Source: Sitta carolinensis (taxonomy: Eukaryota > Chordata > Aves > Passeriformes > Sittidae). From it: a stretch of DNA of 64,000 nucleotides. The notes under the pieces are model-generated. The model did no database searches, had not been told where the DNA came from, and saw only the letters and a program-made list of their open reading frames with translations. Shown piece by piece: positions 1 through 48,195 of the stretch. Position 1 is the first letter of the stretch; each line of letters begins with the position of its first letter. The stretch is taken from assembly GCA_032173965.1 (NCBI GenBank), contig CM063311.1, positions 608,262 to 672,261 of the forward strand, in the 5' to 3' direction. The translations under genes and the position numbers were made by a program.

Positions 1-235
1 GTGGGAATTTCTTGCCCCTCCCAGTGGGAATTTCGGGCCCATCCCAGTGGGAATTTCTTGCCGCTCCCCGTGGGAATTTCTTGCCGCTCCCCGTGGGAAT
101 TTCTTGCCCCTCCCAGTGGGAATTTCTTGCCCCTCCCAGTGGGAATTTCTTGCCCCTCCGGTGGGAATTTCTTGCCGCTCCCAGTGGGAATTTGGGGCCG
201 CTCCCAGTGGGAATTTGGGGCCGCTCCCATCCGGC
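1..235 (+). repeat. GTGGGAATTT minisatellite upstream of S1
   Basis: About ten units of 21-24 bp, each with GTGGGAATTT followed by a CTTGCCCCTCCCA-type spacer, fill the visible end of the SYMPK intron before S1. The tract stops 24 bp before the S1 acceptor. Confidence 0.9.
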
Positions 236-242
236 GTTGTGA

Positions 243-37744
<37,502 letters not shown>

Positions 37745-37788
37745 GGGGGGGGGAGACCCCCGAGACCCCCCCGGGGCTGGGGGGGCTC

Positions 37789-37794
37789 AATAAA
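37789..37794 (+). terminator. SYMPK poly(A) signal AATAAA
   Basis: CTCAATAAAAAAAATGGG lies 45 bp after the stop, giving a very short 3' UTR. It is followed directly by a G-run array. Confidence 0.9.
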
Positions 37795-37799
37795 AAAAA

Positions 37800-38715
37800 T
37801 GGGAGGAGTTTGGGGGTCCCGGCTGGTTTTTTTTTGGGGGGGGTCCCGTTTTTTTTTGGGGGTTCTCTCTGGTTTTTGGGGGGGGTCCTGGCTGGTTTTT
37901 GGGGGGGGTCCCGGCTGGTTTTAGGGGGTTCTCTCTTAGTTTTGGGGGGGGGTCCTGGCTGTTTTTTGGGGGGGGTCCCGGCTGGTTTTAGGGGTTCTCT
38001 CTGGTTTTGTGGGGGGGGTCCGCTGTTTTTTGGGAGGGTCTGGCTGGTTTTAGGGGGTTCTCTCTGGTTTTTGGGGGGGGTCCCGGCTGGTTTTAGGGGG
38101 TTCTCTCTGTTTTGGGGGGGGGGGTCCTGGCTGTTTTTTGGGGAGTCCTGGCTGGTTTTGGGGGGGTCCTGGCTGTTTTTTGGGGGGGTCCTGGCTGGTT
38201 TTAGGGGGTTCTCTCTGGTTTGGGGGGTCCGGTGGTTTTAGGGGGTTCTCTCTGGTTTTGGGGGGGGTCCTGGCTGGTTTTTGGGGGGGGGTCCCGGCTG
38301 GTTTTAGGGGGTTCTCTCTTAGTTTTGGGGGGGGGTCCTGTGGTTTTAGGGGGTTCTCTCTGGGTTTTGGTGGGGGGGTCCTGGCTGGTTTTTTGGGGGG
38401 GGTCCCGGCTGGTTTTAGGGGGTTCTCTCTGGTTTTTTTTTTGGGGGGGGGTGTCCTGCCTGTTTTTGTGGGAAGGTCCTGGATGGATTTTGGGGGGTAT
38501 TCCTGTCTGGTTTTGGGGGGGTTCTCTGGTTTTTGGGGGGGGGGTCTTGTCTTTTTTTGGGGGGGTTCTCTCTGATTTTTGGGGGGCTCCTGCCTGTTTT
38601 TGGGGGGAGTCCCATCTGGTTTATGGGGTGTCCTGGTTTTTGGGTGGGGGTTCCCACCTGGGTTTTTTTGGGGGGGTTCCCAATCTGTTTTTTTGGGGGG
38701 AGGGGGGGGTGTCTA
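37800..38715 (+). repeat. G-run array GGTTTTTGGGGGGGTCC downstream of SYMPK
   Basis: About 40 units of 20-36 bp, with TGGCTGGTTTTAGGGGG and TTCTCTCTGGTTTTTGGGG blocks. G runs of 5-10 recur every 10-20 bp on the transcribed-sense strand, so the nascent RNA would be quadruplex-prone immediately after the poly(A) signal. Confidence 0.93.
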
Positions 38716-38769
38716 TGAGAGTGGGGGGCGTGGCCTCCTCTTGGGTCTTCACCCCCCCCGGGGGTGGAA

Positions 38770-39247
38770 TTTGGGGAATGCAGATTAGGGGGCGGGGCTA
38801 GTGTTCAGGTGATGGGGCGTACCTGCCTTTGGGGCGGGGTTTCGAGCGGCGGTGGGCGTGCCCTATGCCTTTGGGGCGTGGTTTGTATTTTGGGACGGTG
38901 TTTCTTCGTTTTGGGGGCGGGGTTGGCTCATTTGGGGCGGGGTTTGGAACATTCGGAGGCGTGGCTTATGTTTGGGGGCGTGGTTTCTATTTGGGGGCGT
39001 GGCTTCCGCCACTCATAGGCGTGTCCTCATTTAAAGGCGCGGTTTCCCTATTTGGGGGCGTGGCCACACCTTATATGGACACACCCTCACCCCTCGATGG
39101 GCGTGCCCTCCCCTCTTCGCGCGTTGATTGGCTCTCCCCACCCCTCCGTGGGCGTGGCCTCCTCCGTTTGTGGGCGTGGCCCCGGTGACTCAGCTCCGCC
39201 ATGGCGGCGGCCGCTCCCGCCCGGGCCTGAGGCGGCTTCCGGCGGCC
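38770..39247 (+). promoter_or_regulatory. DMWD promoter: GC-box array and CpG island edge
   Basis: At least ten GGGGCGTGG/GGGGGCGTGG boxes (SP/KLF type) recur every 20-40 bp from 38860 to 39185, then TGACTCAGC (AP-1/MARE half-site like) at 39186-39194. CpG-dense sequence continues through DMWD exon 1. No TATA box is seen. Transcription start unknown. Confidence 0.75.
39201..39230 (+). other. Short upstream reading frame before DMWD start
   Basis: GCCATGG at 39198-39204 is a perfect Kozak start and opens a nine-codon frame (MAAAAPARA) ending in TGA 39228-39230, 17 bases before the DMWD ATG at 39248. If the mRNA starts upstream it may dampen translation. Confidence 0.5.
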
Positions 39248-39397
39248 ATGGCGGCGGCGGCGGCGGCGGCTGCGGGCCCGGGCCCGGCCGAGGCTCCCGC
39301 GGCCGCTCCGGAGCTCAAGAGCCGCTTCCGCACCCGCGAGGGCTCCTACCGCCTGCTGGGTCCCGCCAGCGCCGCCGCCCCCGCCGCCCCCGCCGCT

Positions 39398-39429
<32 letters not shown>

Positions 39430-39619
39430 GCCGGTGCCGGGCGGGCCCGCCGCGCCGGGCCCCGGGGCGCTGCCGCCGGTGCGGCTCTCGGTGGTGCGGC
39501 TGGCGAGGAGCCGCAGCCCGCCCGGCGGAGCCGCCGAGCGCAGCCGGGTGTGCTGCAACCTCGGCAGGGAGCTGCATTTCTACGGAGGGGCCGGAGCCGG
39601 GGGCCGCGGGAACCGGAGG
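39248..39619 (+). CDS. DMWD: DMWD exon W1 (Ala/Pro-rich N terminus)
   Basis: 124 codons. A poly-Ala start, then ELKSRFRTREGSYRLL, a second Ala/Pro tract of 25+ residues encoded by GCC repeats (39365-39428), LPPVRLSVVRL and RVCCNLGRELHFYGG. The donor GTAACG starts at 39620; phase 0. Confidence 0.95.
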
Positions 39620-42600
39620 GTAACGGGGGAGAGAACCGGGGGAGAAAACCGGGGGAGAGAAACCGGGGGGGAGAAAACCGGGGGGGAGAAAACCGGGGGG
39701 AGAACCAGGGGGGAGAAAACCGGGGGGGAGAAAACCGGGGGGGAGAAAACCGGGGGAAAAAAACCGGGGGGGAGAAAACCGGGGGGAGAACCGGGGGAAA
39801 AAAACCGGGGGGGAGAAAACCGGGGGGGAGAAAACCGGGGGGAGAACCGGGGGGGAGAAAACCGGGGGGGAGCGGGGAAACCGGGGGAATGGGGGAGAAC
39901 CGGGAGAACCGGGGAGAACCGGGGGAGGAACCGGGAGAGAACCGGGGGAGGAACCGGGGAGAACGGGGGAATGGGAGTGATGGGGGAACCGGGGAATAAC
40001 GGCGGGAGTGGGGGGAAAAGGTGACCCAGGTTTGGTGACAGTGACCCCAGGGATGGTGACAGTGACCCAGGGATGGTGACAGTGACCCCAGGATTAGTGA
40101 CAGTTACCCCAGGATTGGTGACAGTGACCCCAGGATTGGTGACAGTGACCCCAGGTTTGGTGACAGTGACCCCAGGATTGGTGACAGTGACCCCAGGTTT
40201 GGTGACAGTGACCCCAGGGATTGTGGCAGTGACCCCAGGATTAGTGACAGTGACCAGGGATGGTGACAGTGACCCCAGGGATGGTGACAGTGACCCCAGA
40301 GATGGTGACAGTGACCCAGGATTAGTGACAGTGACCATGGGATGGTGACAGTGACCCCAGGATTGGTGACAGTGACCCCAGGGATGGTGACAGTGACCCC
40401 AGAGATGGTGACAGTGACCCAGGGATTGTGGCAGTGACCATGGGGTGGTGACAGTGACCCCAGGGATGGTGACAGTGACCCCAGGGATGGTGACAGTGAC
40501 CCCAGGGATGGTGACAGTGACCCAGGGATTGTGGCAGTGACCATGGGATGGTGACAGTGACCCAGGGATTGTGGCAGTGACCATGGGATGGTGACAGTGA
40601 CCCAGGGATGGTGACAGTGACCAGGATTGGTGACAGTGACCCAGGATGGTGACAGTGACCCAGGATTGGTGACAGTGACCATGGTGATGGTGACAGTGCC
40701 AGTGCCACAGTGCCAGTGCCACAGAGCTGGTGACAGTGCCAGTGCCATGGTGGCACTGATGGGGTGATGATGACAGTGCTGGTGTCACGGTGGCACTGAC
40801 GGGACACAGGTGTCCTTGCAGTGTCACTGACGGGTGCGGGTGTCCCTGCAGTGTCACTGACAGGGCACAGGTGTCCCCGCGGTGCCACTGACAGGTGCGG
40901 GTGTCCCCGAGGTGGCACTGACGGGACACAGGTGTCCCTGCAGTGTCACTGACAGGGCACAGGTGTCCTTGCAGTGTCACTGACGGGACACAGGTGTCCT
41001 TGCAGTGTCACTGACAGGGCACAGGTGTCCTTGCAGTGTCACTGACGGGGCACAGGTGTCCCCGGGGTGGCACTGACGGGGCACAGGTGTCCCGGGGTGG
41101 CACTGATGGGGCACAGGTGTCCCCGGGGGTGGCCACTGACGGGTGCGGGTGTCCCCGGGTGGCACTGACGGGGCACAGGTGTCCTTGCAGTGTCACTGAC
41201 GGGGCACAGGTGTCCCCGGGGTGGCACTGACAGGGCACAGGTGTCCTTGCAGTGTCACTGACGGGGCACAGGTGTCCTTGCAGTGTCACTGACAGGGCAC
41301 AGGTGTCCCTGCAGTGTCACTGACAGGGCACAGGTGTCCCCGCGGTGCCACTGACGGGGCACAGGTGTCCCTGCAGTGTCACTGACAGGGCACAGGTGTC
41401 CCCGCAGTGTCACTGACAGGGCACAGGTGTCCTTGCAGTGTCACTGACAGGGCACAGGTGTCCCCGCAGTGTCACTGACAGGGCACAGGTGTCCTTGCAG
41501 TGTCACTGACGGGACACAGGTGTCCTTGCAGTGTCACTGACGGGTGCGGGTGTCCCTGCAGTGTCACTGACAGGGCACAGGTGTCCCCGGGGTGGCACTG
41601 ACGGGGCACAGGTGTCCCCGGGGTGGCACTGACGGGTGCGGGTGTCCCCGGGGTGTCACTGACAGGGCACAGGTGTCCTTGCAGTGTCACTGACGGGGCA
41701 CAGGTGTCCCCCGGTGCCACTGACAGGGCACAGGTGTCCTTGCAGTGTCACTGACAGGGCACAGGTGTCCTTGCAGTGTCACTGATGGGGCACAGGTGTC
41801 CTTGCAGTGTCACTGACAGGGCACAGGTGTCCCGGGTGCCACTGACGGGGCACAGGTGTCCTTGCAGTGTCACTGACGGGACACAGGTGTCCTTGCAGTG
41901 TCACTGACAGGGCACAGGTGTCCCTTGCAGTGGCACTGACGGGACACAGGTGTCCTTGCAGTGTCACTGACAGGGCACAGGTGTCCTTGCAGTGGCACTG
42001 ACGGGTGCGGGTGTCCCCGGGGTGGCACTGACGGGGCACAGGTGTCCCTTGCAGTGTCACTGACGGGGCACAGGTGTCCCCGGGGTGGCACTGACGGGGC
42101 ACAGGTGTCCCCGGGGTGGCACTGACGGGTGCGGGTGTCCCCGGGGTGGCACTGACAGGGCACAGGTGTCCTTGCAGTGTCACTGACGGGGCACAGGTGT
42201 CCCCGGGGTGCCACTGACGGGTGCGGGTGTCCCCGCAGGCCCTGGACCTGCAGCGCCCCATCGACAAGCGCGTGTACAAGGGCACGCAGCCCACCTGCCA
42301 CGACTTCAACCAGTTCACGGCGGGCGCCGAGACGCTGCCGCTGCTCGTGGGCTTCTCGGCCGGCCAGGTGCAGTACCTGGACCTGGCCAAGAAGGACAGC
42401 GCCGGGCGGCTCTTCAACGAGGAGGTGAGGGCACTGGGAGCCCCTTGGGAGCTCCATGGGACCACCCATGGGACCACCAGGGACACCAGGAACCCCCCAG
42501 GGCCACCAGAACCCCTTGGGAGCTCCATGGGACAAGCAGGGACTCCTTGGGAGCTCCATGGGACCACCAGGAACCCACCAGGGCCACCAGGAACCCACCA

Positions 42601-45600
42601 GGGCCACCAGGAACCCCTTGGGGTCACCTTGGGACCACCAGGAACCCCTTTGGAGTCACCCATGGGACCACCAGGGCCCACCCAGGGCCACCAGGAACCC
42701 CTTGGGATCACCCATGGGACCACTGAGAACTCTCTGGGAGCCCCCATGGGACCACCCAGAACACCCCCAAGCCCACCAGGAACCCCTTGGCATCCCCTGT
42801 GGGACCACCAGGAGCTCACCAGGGCCACCAGGAACCCCTTGGCATCCCTGTGGGACCACCAGGACCCCCCAAGCCCATGAGGAACCACTTGGGATCCCCC
42901 ATGGGACCACCAGGACCCACCCAGGGCCACCAGGAACCCCTTGGCATCTCCTGTGGGACCACCAGGACCCCCCCAAGCCCACCAGGAACCCCTTGGCATC
43001 CCCTGTGGGACCACCAGGAGCTCACCAGGGCCACCAGGAACCCCTTGGGATCCCCCATGGGACCACCAGGAGCTCACCAGGGCCACCAGGAACCCCTTGG
43101 CATCCCCTGTGGACCACCAGGAGCTCACCAGGGCCACCAGGAACCCCTTGGCATCCCCTGTGGGACCACCAGGACCCCCCCAAGCCCACCAGGAACCCCT
43201 TGGGATCCCCCATGGGACCACCAGGACCCCCCCAAGCCCATGAGGAACCCCTTGGGATCCCCCATGGGACCACCAGGACCCACCCAGGGCCACCAGGAAC
43301 CCCTTGGCATCCCCTGTGGGACCACCAGGACCCCCCCAAGCCCACCAGGAACCCCTTGGCATCCCCCATGGACCTGAGAACTCTCTGGAGCCCCCATGGG
43401 ACCAGCAGAACCCCCAGACCACCAGAACCCCCTAACCCCCCCCCCGCCGTTTTTCCCCTTCCTCCCGCAGCGCCTCATCGACAAATCCAAGGTGACCTTG
43501 TGAAGTGGCTGCCGGACACGGAGCGCCTGGTTCCTGGGTCGCACCCACGGCCACCTGTACCTGTACACTCGAGCAGCCGGTGCGGGGCCAGCAGCCCGCA
43601 GTACACGCTGGTCACGCAGGGCGAGGGCTTCCGCGTCTTCTCCTGCAAGAGCAAGACGCCGCGGAACCCGCTGCTGAAGTGGGCGGTGGGCTCGGGACCC
43701 CTCAACGAGTTCGCCTTCTCGCCCGACGGGCGCTCGCTGGCCTGCGTCAGCCAGGACGGCGTGCTCAGGGTCTTCCACTTCTCCTCCATGCTGCTGCAGG
43801 GCATGATGAGGAGCTACTTCGGGGGGCTCCTCTGCGTCTGCTGGAGCCCCGACGGCCGCTACGTGGTCACCGGCGGCGAGGACGACCTGGTGACCGTGTG
43901 GTCGTTCGCCGAGGGCCGCGTGGTGGCCCGCGGCCACGGTCACAAGTCGTGGGTCAACGCCGTGGCTTTCGACCCGTTCGCTCCGCCCGCGCCGGCCGGT
44001 CACGGGCAGGGGGAGCCCCCCGAAGACCCCCCGGCTCCCAGCGTCGCTTACCGCTTCGGCTCGGCCGGGCAGGACACGCAGTTCTGCCTGTGGGACCTCA
44101 CCGAGGACGTGCTGGACCCCCGGCCGCCCCCTCCCCGAGCCCGCCCGGCTGCCGGGGAGCCGCCCGCCTCCGTGCCGGGCTTACCGCGCTCGCTGTCCCG
44201 CTCCAACAGCCTCCCGCAGCCGGGCGGGGGTCCCCACATCTCCCCCCGAGCGCCGCCCGTGCCCAGCGCCGGCCGTTTCGCCACGCTGACCCTGCGGGAC
44301 CCCCGCGGGCCCCCCGAGAAGGAGCACAAGCGCTACCACAGCCTGGGCAACATCAGCCGCGGAGGGGGCAACGCCGAGAGAGCCCCGGGCGGCGGTGGGG
44401 AGGGGTCTCGGGGGTCTCTGGACATGGCCAAGGTGCTGGGCACGGCGCTGTGCCCGCGGCTGCACGAGGTGCCGCTGCTGGAGCCGCTGGTGTGCAAGAA
44501 GATCGCGCAGGAGAGGCTGACGGTGCTGCTGTTCCTGGAGGATTGTATCGTGACAGCCTGCCAGGAGGGGCTCATCTGCACCTGGGCGCGGCCGGGGGTC
44601 TCTGTGAGTCTGGGGAGGGGGCTCGGGGGGATTTGGGGGTCTCAGAGGGGATTTGGGGGGGTTATGGGGGTTTGGGATAGGGTTTGGGGGCACCAGGAGC
44701 TGTGGGATTGTATCGTGACAGCCTGCCAGGAGGGGCTCATCTGCACCTGGGCGCGGCCGGGGGTCTCTGTGAGTCTGGGGAGGGGCTCGGGGGGGATTTG
44801 GGGGTCTCAGAGGGGATTTGGGGGGGTTATGGGGGTTTGGGATAGGGTTTGGGGGCACCAGGAGCTCTGGGATTGTATCGTGACAGCCTGCCAGGAGGGG
44901 CTCATCTGCACCTGGGCGCGGCCGGGGGTCTCTGTGAGTCTGGGGAGGGGGCTCGGGGGGGATTTGGGGGTGTCAGAGGGGATTTGGGGGGTGTCAGAGG
45001 GGATTAGAGGGGATTTGGGGGGGTTTAGAGGGGATTTTGGGTGCCAGGAGCTCTGGGATTGTATCGTGACAGCCTGCCAGGAGGGGCTCATCTGCACCTG
45101 GGCGCGGCCGGGGGTCTCTGTGAGTCTGGGGAGGGGGCTCGGGGGGGATTTGGGGGTCTCAGAGGGGATTTGGGGGGTCTCAGAGGGGTTTAGAGGGGAT
45201 TTGGGGGGTTTAAGGGGATTTTGGGGTGCCAGGAGCTCTGGGATTGTATCGTGACAGCCTGCCAGGAGGGGCTCATCTGCACCTGGGCGCGGCCGGGGTC
45301 TCTGTGAGTCTGGGGAAGGGGATTTGGGGGAATTTTGGGGTCCCAGCAGCACCTGGACAGTGTCGCGACAATGTCGGGACAGGCTCGTCTGTCCCCGTGA
45401 GTCTGGGGTGGTTTAGGGGGGATTTGGGGGGGTTTAGTGGTTTTTTTTGGGGGTGGTTTACGGGGGATTTGGGGGCTTCATTTGGTCTGGGAGGAGCTCA
45501 TCTGGAGCAGGTTTGTATCGCGATATTCTGTCGGGACAGGCTCCTCTGTTCCTGAGGTCCCCGTGAGTCTGGGGGTGTCCGGGAGGGAATTTTGGGGGAT

Positions 45601-45938
45601 TTAGGGGTTTTTTTTGGGGGTGGTTTACGGGGGATTTGGGGGCTTCATTTGGTCTGGGAGGAGCTCATCTGGAGCAGGTTTGTATCGCGATAGTCTGTCG
45701 GGACAGGCTCCTCTGTTCCTGGGGTCCCCGTGAGTCTGGGGGTGTCTGGGGTGAGTTTTTGGGGTGTCCGGGGTGACTTTTTTGGGGGACAAACCGCGGG
45801 GGTTGGGGAGGGGCGGGGCCTTGGGGGATGCCCCGGGTGTCCCCGCGGTGACGTCATCGGGGCGTGGCCTGTGTCCCCTCCCCCCCGCAGGGCCTGTCCT
45901 CGCAGAACGGCGGCTCCCCGAGCGGCACCGTGGTGTAG
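39248..45938 (+). CDS. DMWD: DMWD, WD-repeat protein (4 exons W1-W4)
   Basis: This is the dystrophia myotonica WD-repeat protein, a relative of WDR20 that binds the USP12/USP46 deubiquitinases in mammals. Exons: 39248-39619, 42239-42424, 43471-44603, 45891-45938, about 579 codons against about 674 in human. ELKSRFRTREGSY near the start, RPIDKRVYKGTQPTCHDF, LLVGFSAGQVQYLDL, WD repeats (NEFAFSPDGRSLACVSQ, GGLLCVCWSPDGRYVVTGG, GHKSWVNAVAFDP, GSAGQDTQFCLWDLTEDV), EKEHKRYHSLGNISRGG and DCIVTACQEGLICTWARP all match human. The ending SQNGGSPSGTVV matches human SQPGNSPSGTVV. The ATG at 39248 was chosen as the homologous start. The human KAFTDEE segment before the last exon is absent. Three indels break the first 105 bp of W3. 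Confidence 0.96.
39621..40015 (+). repeat. GAGAAAACCGGGGG minisatellite in DMWD intron 1
   Basis: About 28 units of 12-15 bp start at the W1 donor; the exon edge itself reads GGGAACCGGAGGGTAACGG, so the unit GAACCGGGGG may derive from the exon end. Confidence 0.92.
40020..40690 (+). repeat. GGTGACAGTGACCCCAGG minisatellite in DMWD intron 1
   Basis: About 30 units of 21-23 bp, GGTGACAGTGACCCCAGGAT and variants. Non-coding, although the - strand is stop-poor. Confidence 0.94.
40790..42230 (+). repeat. GGCACAGGTGTCCTTGCAG array in DMWD intron 1
   Basis: About 40 units of 35-38 bp. Many carry GGTGTCC(T)TGCAG|TGTCACTGAC, which mimics the real W2 acceptor GGTGTCCCCGCAG at 42238; the array abuts W2. 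It is an acceptor-side array that copies the splice site but little of the exon. Confidence 0.94.
42239..42424 (+). CDS. DMWD: DMWD exon W2 (ALDLQRPIDKRVYKGTQPTC)
   Basis: 62 codons, phase 0. The acceptor GTGTCCCCGCAG ends at 42238; the donor GTGAGG starts at 42425. It encodes PTCHDFNQFTAGAETLPL, VGFSAGQVQYLDLAKKD and LFNEE. Confidence 0.96.
42430..43390 (+). repeat. CCACCAGGAACCCCTTGG array in DMWD intron 2
   Basis: About 18 units of 54-60 bp: GGGACCACCAGGA, CCCACCAGGGCCACCAGG, AACCCCTTGG(G/C)ATCCCC. It includes false frames on both strands. Confidence 0.94.
43471..44603 (+). CDS. DMWD: DMWD exon W3 (WD repeats), 5' part with three indels
   Basis: The acceptor CTCCCGCAG ends at 43470; the donor GTGAGT starts at 44604. 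RLIDKSKVT opens in frame. Then ACCTTGTGAAGTGG (43495-43508) lacks a base, GCCTGGTTCCTGG (43525-43537) has an extra G, and CTCGAGCAGCC (43568-43578) lacks a base. The net change is -1 and restores 378 codons. From SPQYTLVTQGEGF onward the WD-repeat region is perfect. Confidence 0.94.
44604..45760 (+). repeat. Donor-anchored array: copies of the W3 3' end
   Basis: Four close copies of GATTGTATCGTGACAGCCTG...GGGGTCTCT|GTGAGTCTGGGG begin near 44706, 44870, 45057 and 45241. Decayed copies lie near 45358, 45510 and 45675, where GCGACAATGTCGGGACAGGC...CCCCGTGAGTCTGGGG is still recognisable. Frame stays open through the four good copies. Confidence 0.95.
45891..45938 (+). CDS. DMWD: DMWD exon W4 (GLSSQNGGSPSGTVV, stop TAG)
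   Basis: The acceptor CCCCCCGCAG ends at 45890. Fifteen codons then TAG 45936-45938; SPSGTVV is the human C terminus. Confidence 0.94.
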   Translation, partial: GLSSQNGGSPSGTVV

Positions 45939-45944
45939 CTGGCA

Positions 45945-46480
45945 CCTGTGACACCTGTGTCACCTGTGTCACCCGCCTGGACACACCTGGGGCACCTGTG
46001 ACACCTGCCGGGTCACCTGTGTCACCCGCCTGGACACACCTGGGGCACCTGTGACACCTGCCGGGTCACCTGTGTCACCGCCTGGACACACCTGGGGCAC
46101 CTGTGACACCTGCCGGGTCACCTGTGTCACCTGCCGGGTGACCTGCGTCACCTGTGTCACACGCCTGGACACACCTGTGTCACCTGTGTCATCCGCTGGG
46201 TTACCTGTGTCGCCTGGGGCACCTGTGTCACCTGTGACACCCACCTGAACACCTGGGTCACCCGCAGGTGTCACCCTCCAGAACACACCTGTGTCACCAC
46301 CCAGGTCATCTCTATCGCCCGCCAGGACACACCTGTGTTACCTGCTGAGTCACCCACCTGGACACACCTGAGTCACCCTCTGGGACACACCTGTGTCACC
46401 TGCCGTGTCACCCACCTGGACACACCCGTGTCACCTGCCGAGTCACCCGTGTCACCCCAAGGACTCCCGTGTCACCCGCG
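45945..46480 (+). repeat. CACCTGTGTCACCTG repeat in the DMWD 3' UTR
   Basis: CACCTGTGACACCTG, GTGTCACCCGCCTGG and ACACACCTGGGGCACCTG blocks of 30-60 bp begin just after the stop. It probably lies in the 3' UTR. Confidence 0.88.
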
Positions 46481-46647
46481 GTGCCACCCCCGTACTACTG
46501 AGCCCCCCCCGCGGTGTCCCCAGGTGCCACCCACCCTGTCCCACCTGTCCCCAGGTGGCACCGCCGGGCCCGCCCCCCCCCTCCCCCCCGTGCCTTTGTC
46601 ACTTTATTGTCCCCGCGGGGCCACCGCGCCCCCTCCCCTTATTTATA

Positions 46648-46653
46648 CTAAAG
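46648..46653 (+). terminator. Possible DMWD poly(A) signal (ACTAAA variant)
   Basis: CCTTATTTATACTAAAGAGACTC in otherwise GC-rich sequence looks like the end of a 3' UTR; ACTAAA is a known rare variant. A canonical AATAAA on this strand occurs only at 48190-48195. Confidence 0.4.
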
Positions 46654-46679
46654 AGACTCTTTGGCACCCGGGCGGCACC

Positions 46680-48020
46680 GGCGGGGGACACGGGGGGCAC
46701 GGGGACCGGGGGGACATTGGGGGAAGGGGCATGACACGGGGGAATGGGGGACACGAGGGGACATTGGGGGGACACGGGGGGACATTGGGGGGACACGGAG
46801 GGGGACAGGGGGGGACACGGGGGGGACAGCGGGGGGGACACGGGGGGACACGGGGGGGACACGGGGGGACACGGGGGGACAGCGGGGGACACGGGGGGAC
46901 ATTGGGGGACACGGGGGGGACAGGGGGGACACGGGGGGGACACGGGGGGACAGCGGGGGGACACGGGGGGACATGGGGGGACAGGGAGGGGACACGGGAG
47001 GGACATGGGGGGGAAATGGGGGGGACACGGGGGGACAGGAGGGGACAGGGGGGGACAGGGAGGGGACATGAGGGGGACACGAGGGGGACATCGGGAGACA
47101 TGGGGGGACAGGGAGGGGACATGGGGGGGACAGGGGGGGAAATGGGGGGGACACGAGGGGGACAGGGAGGGGACATTGGGGGAGACACGAGGGGACACTG
47201 GGGGAGAGATTTGGGGGGGAACAGGGGGGGACATTGGGGGGGACAGGGAGGGGAATCGGGGGGACACGAGGGGGACAGGGAGGGGACACGGGGGGACATT
47301 GGGGGGACAGCAGGGGACAGGGAGGGGACATGGGGATAGGGAGGGGACATGGGGGGGACATTGGGGGATACGGGTGACAGTGAGGGAATATTGGGGGGGG
47401 CAGCAGGGGACACGGAGGGGACATTGGGGGGACATGGAATATGGGGGGACATGAGGGGGGACATTGGGGGGGCAGCAGGGGACAGGGAAGGGACAATGGG
47501 GGGGACACGGGTGACAGCGAGGGGACACATGGGGGGACACGGAGGGGACATTTGGGGGGGCAGCAGGGGACAGGGAGGGGACACTGGGGGACATTGGAGG
47601 GGGACACGGGGGGGACACGGGGGGGACACGGAGGGGACATTGGGGGACAATGGGGGACGAGGAGAGGACAGTGGGGGGGACAGAGAGGGGACAGCGGGGG
47701 GGACACTGGACAATGAGGGGACACGGGGAGGGACGGTGAGGGGACACGAAGGGACACGGGGGGGACATTTGGGGGGACAGCAGGGGACAGGGGGAGGGAC
47801 ATGGAGGGGACATGAGGGGGACAAGGAGGGGACAATGGGGGGGACAGCGGGGGGGACACTGGACAGTGAGGGGACACGAAGGGACACGGGGGGGAACACG
47901 GGGACATTTTGTGGACACGGGGGTGGCACAGAGGGGACAGTTGGGGACACGGAGGGACAATTTGGGGACACGGGGGGACAGTCTGGGGACAGGGGGTGGC
48001 ACAGAGGGGACAATTTGGGG
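46680..48020 (+). repeat. GGGGGGACACGGGGGGACA minisatellite between convergent genes
   Basis: About 100 units of 12-16 bp, GGGGGGACACG, GGGGGGACATT and GGGACAGGGAG, with G runs of 4-8. Stop-poor frames on both strands are not genes. Confidence 0.94.
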
Positions 48021-48044
48021 ACACACGGGTGGCAGAAACACAAC

Positions 48045-48050
48045 TTTATT
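48045..48050 (-). terminator. Candidate distal DMPK poly(A) signal
   Basis: On the - strand this reads GATAATGAGAATAAAGTTGTG. With T/A-rich islands at 48140-48200 it looks like the end of a 3' UTR about 800 bp past the DMPK stop. Confidence 0.5.
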
Positions 48051-48189
48051 CTCATTATCCCCCCCAATTCCCGGGGGTGTCACAAACAGGGAGGGGGGGT
48101 CAATTTGGGGAGGGGGCGACCCCCGGGGGGTCAATTTGGGGAGGGGGCCATAAATAAGGGGAGGGGTCTTTAGTGCAAACGTCCCTACA

Positions 48190-48195
48190 AATAAA
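48190..48195 (+). terminator. AATAAA on + strand, possible distal DMWD signal
   Basis: CTACAAATAAATTACTAATGG. If used, a 2.25 kb DMWD 3' UTR would overlap the DMPK 3' end antisense. It could equally be unused sequence of the DMPK 3' UTR. Confidence 0.3.
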
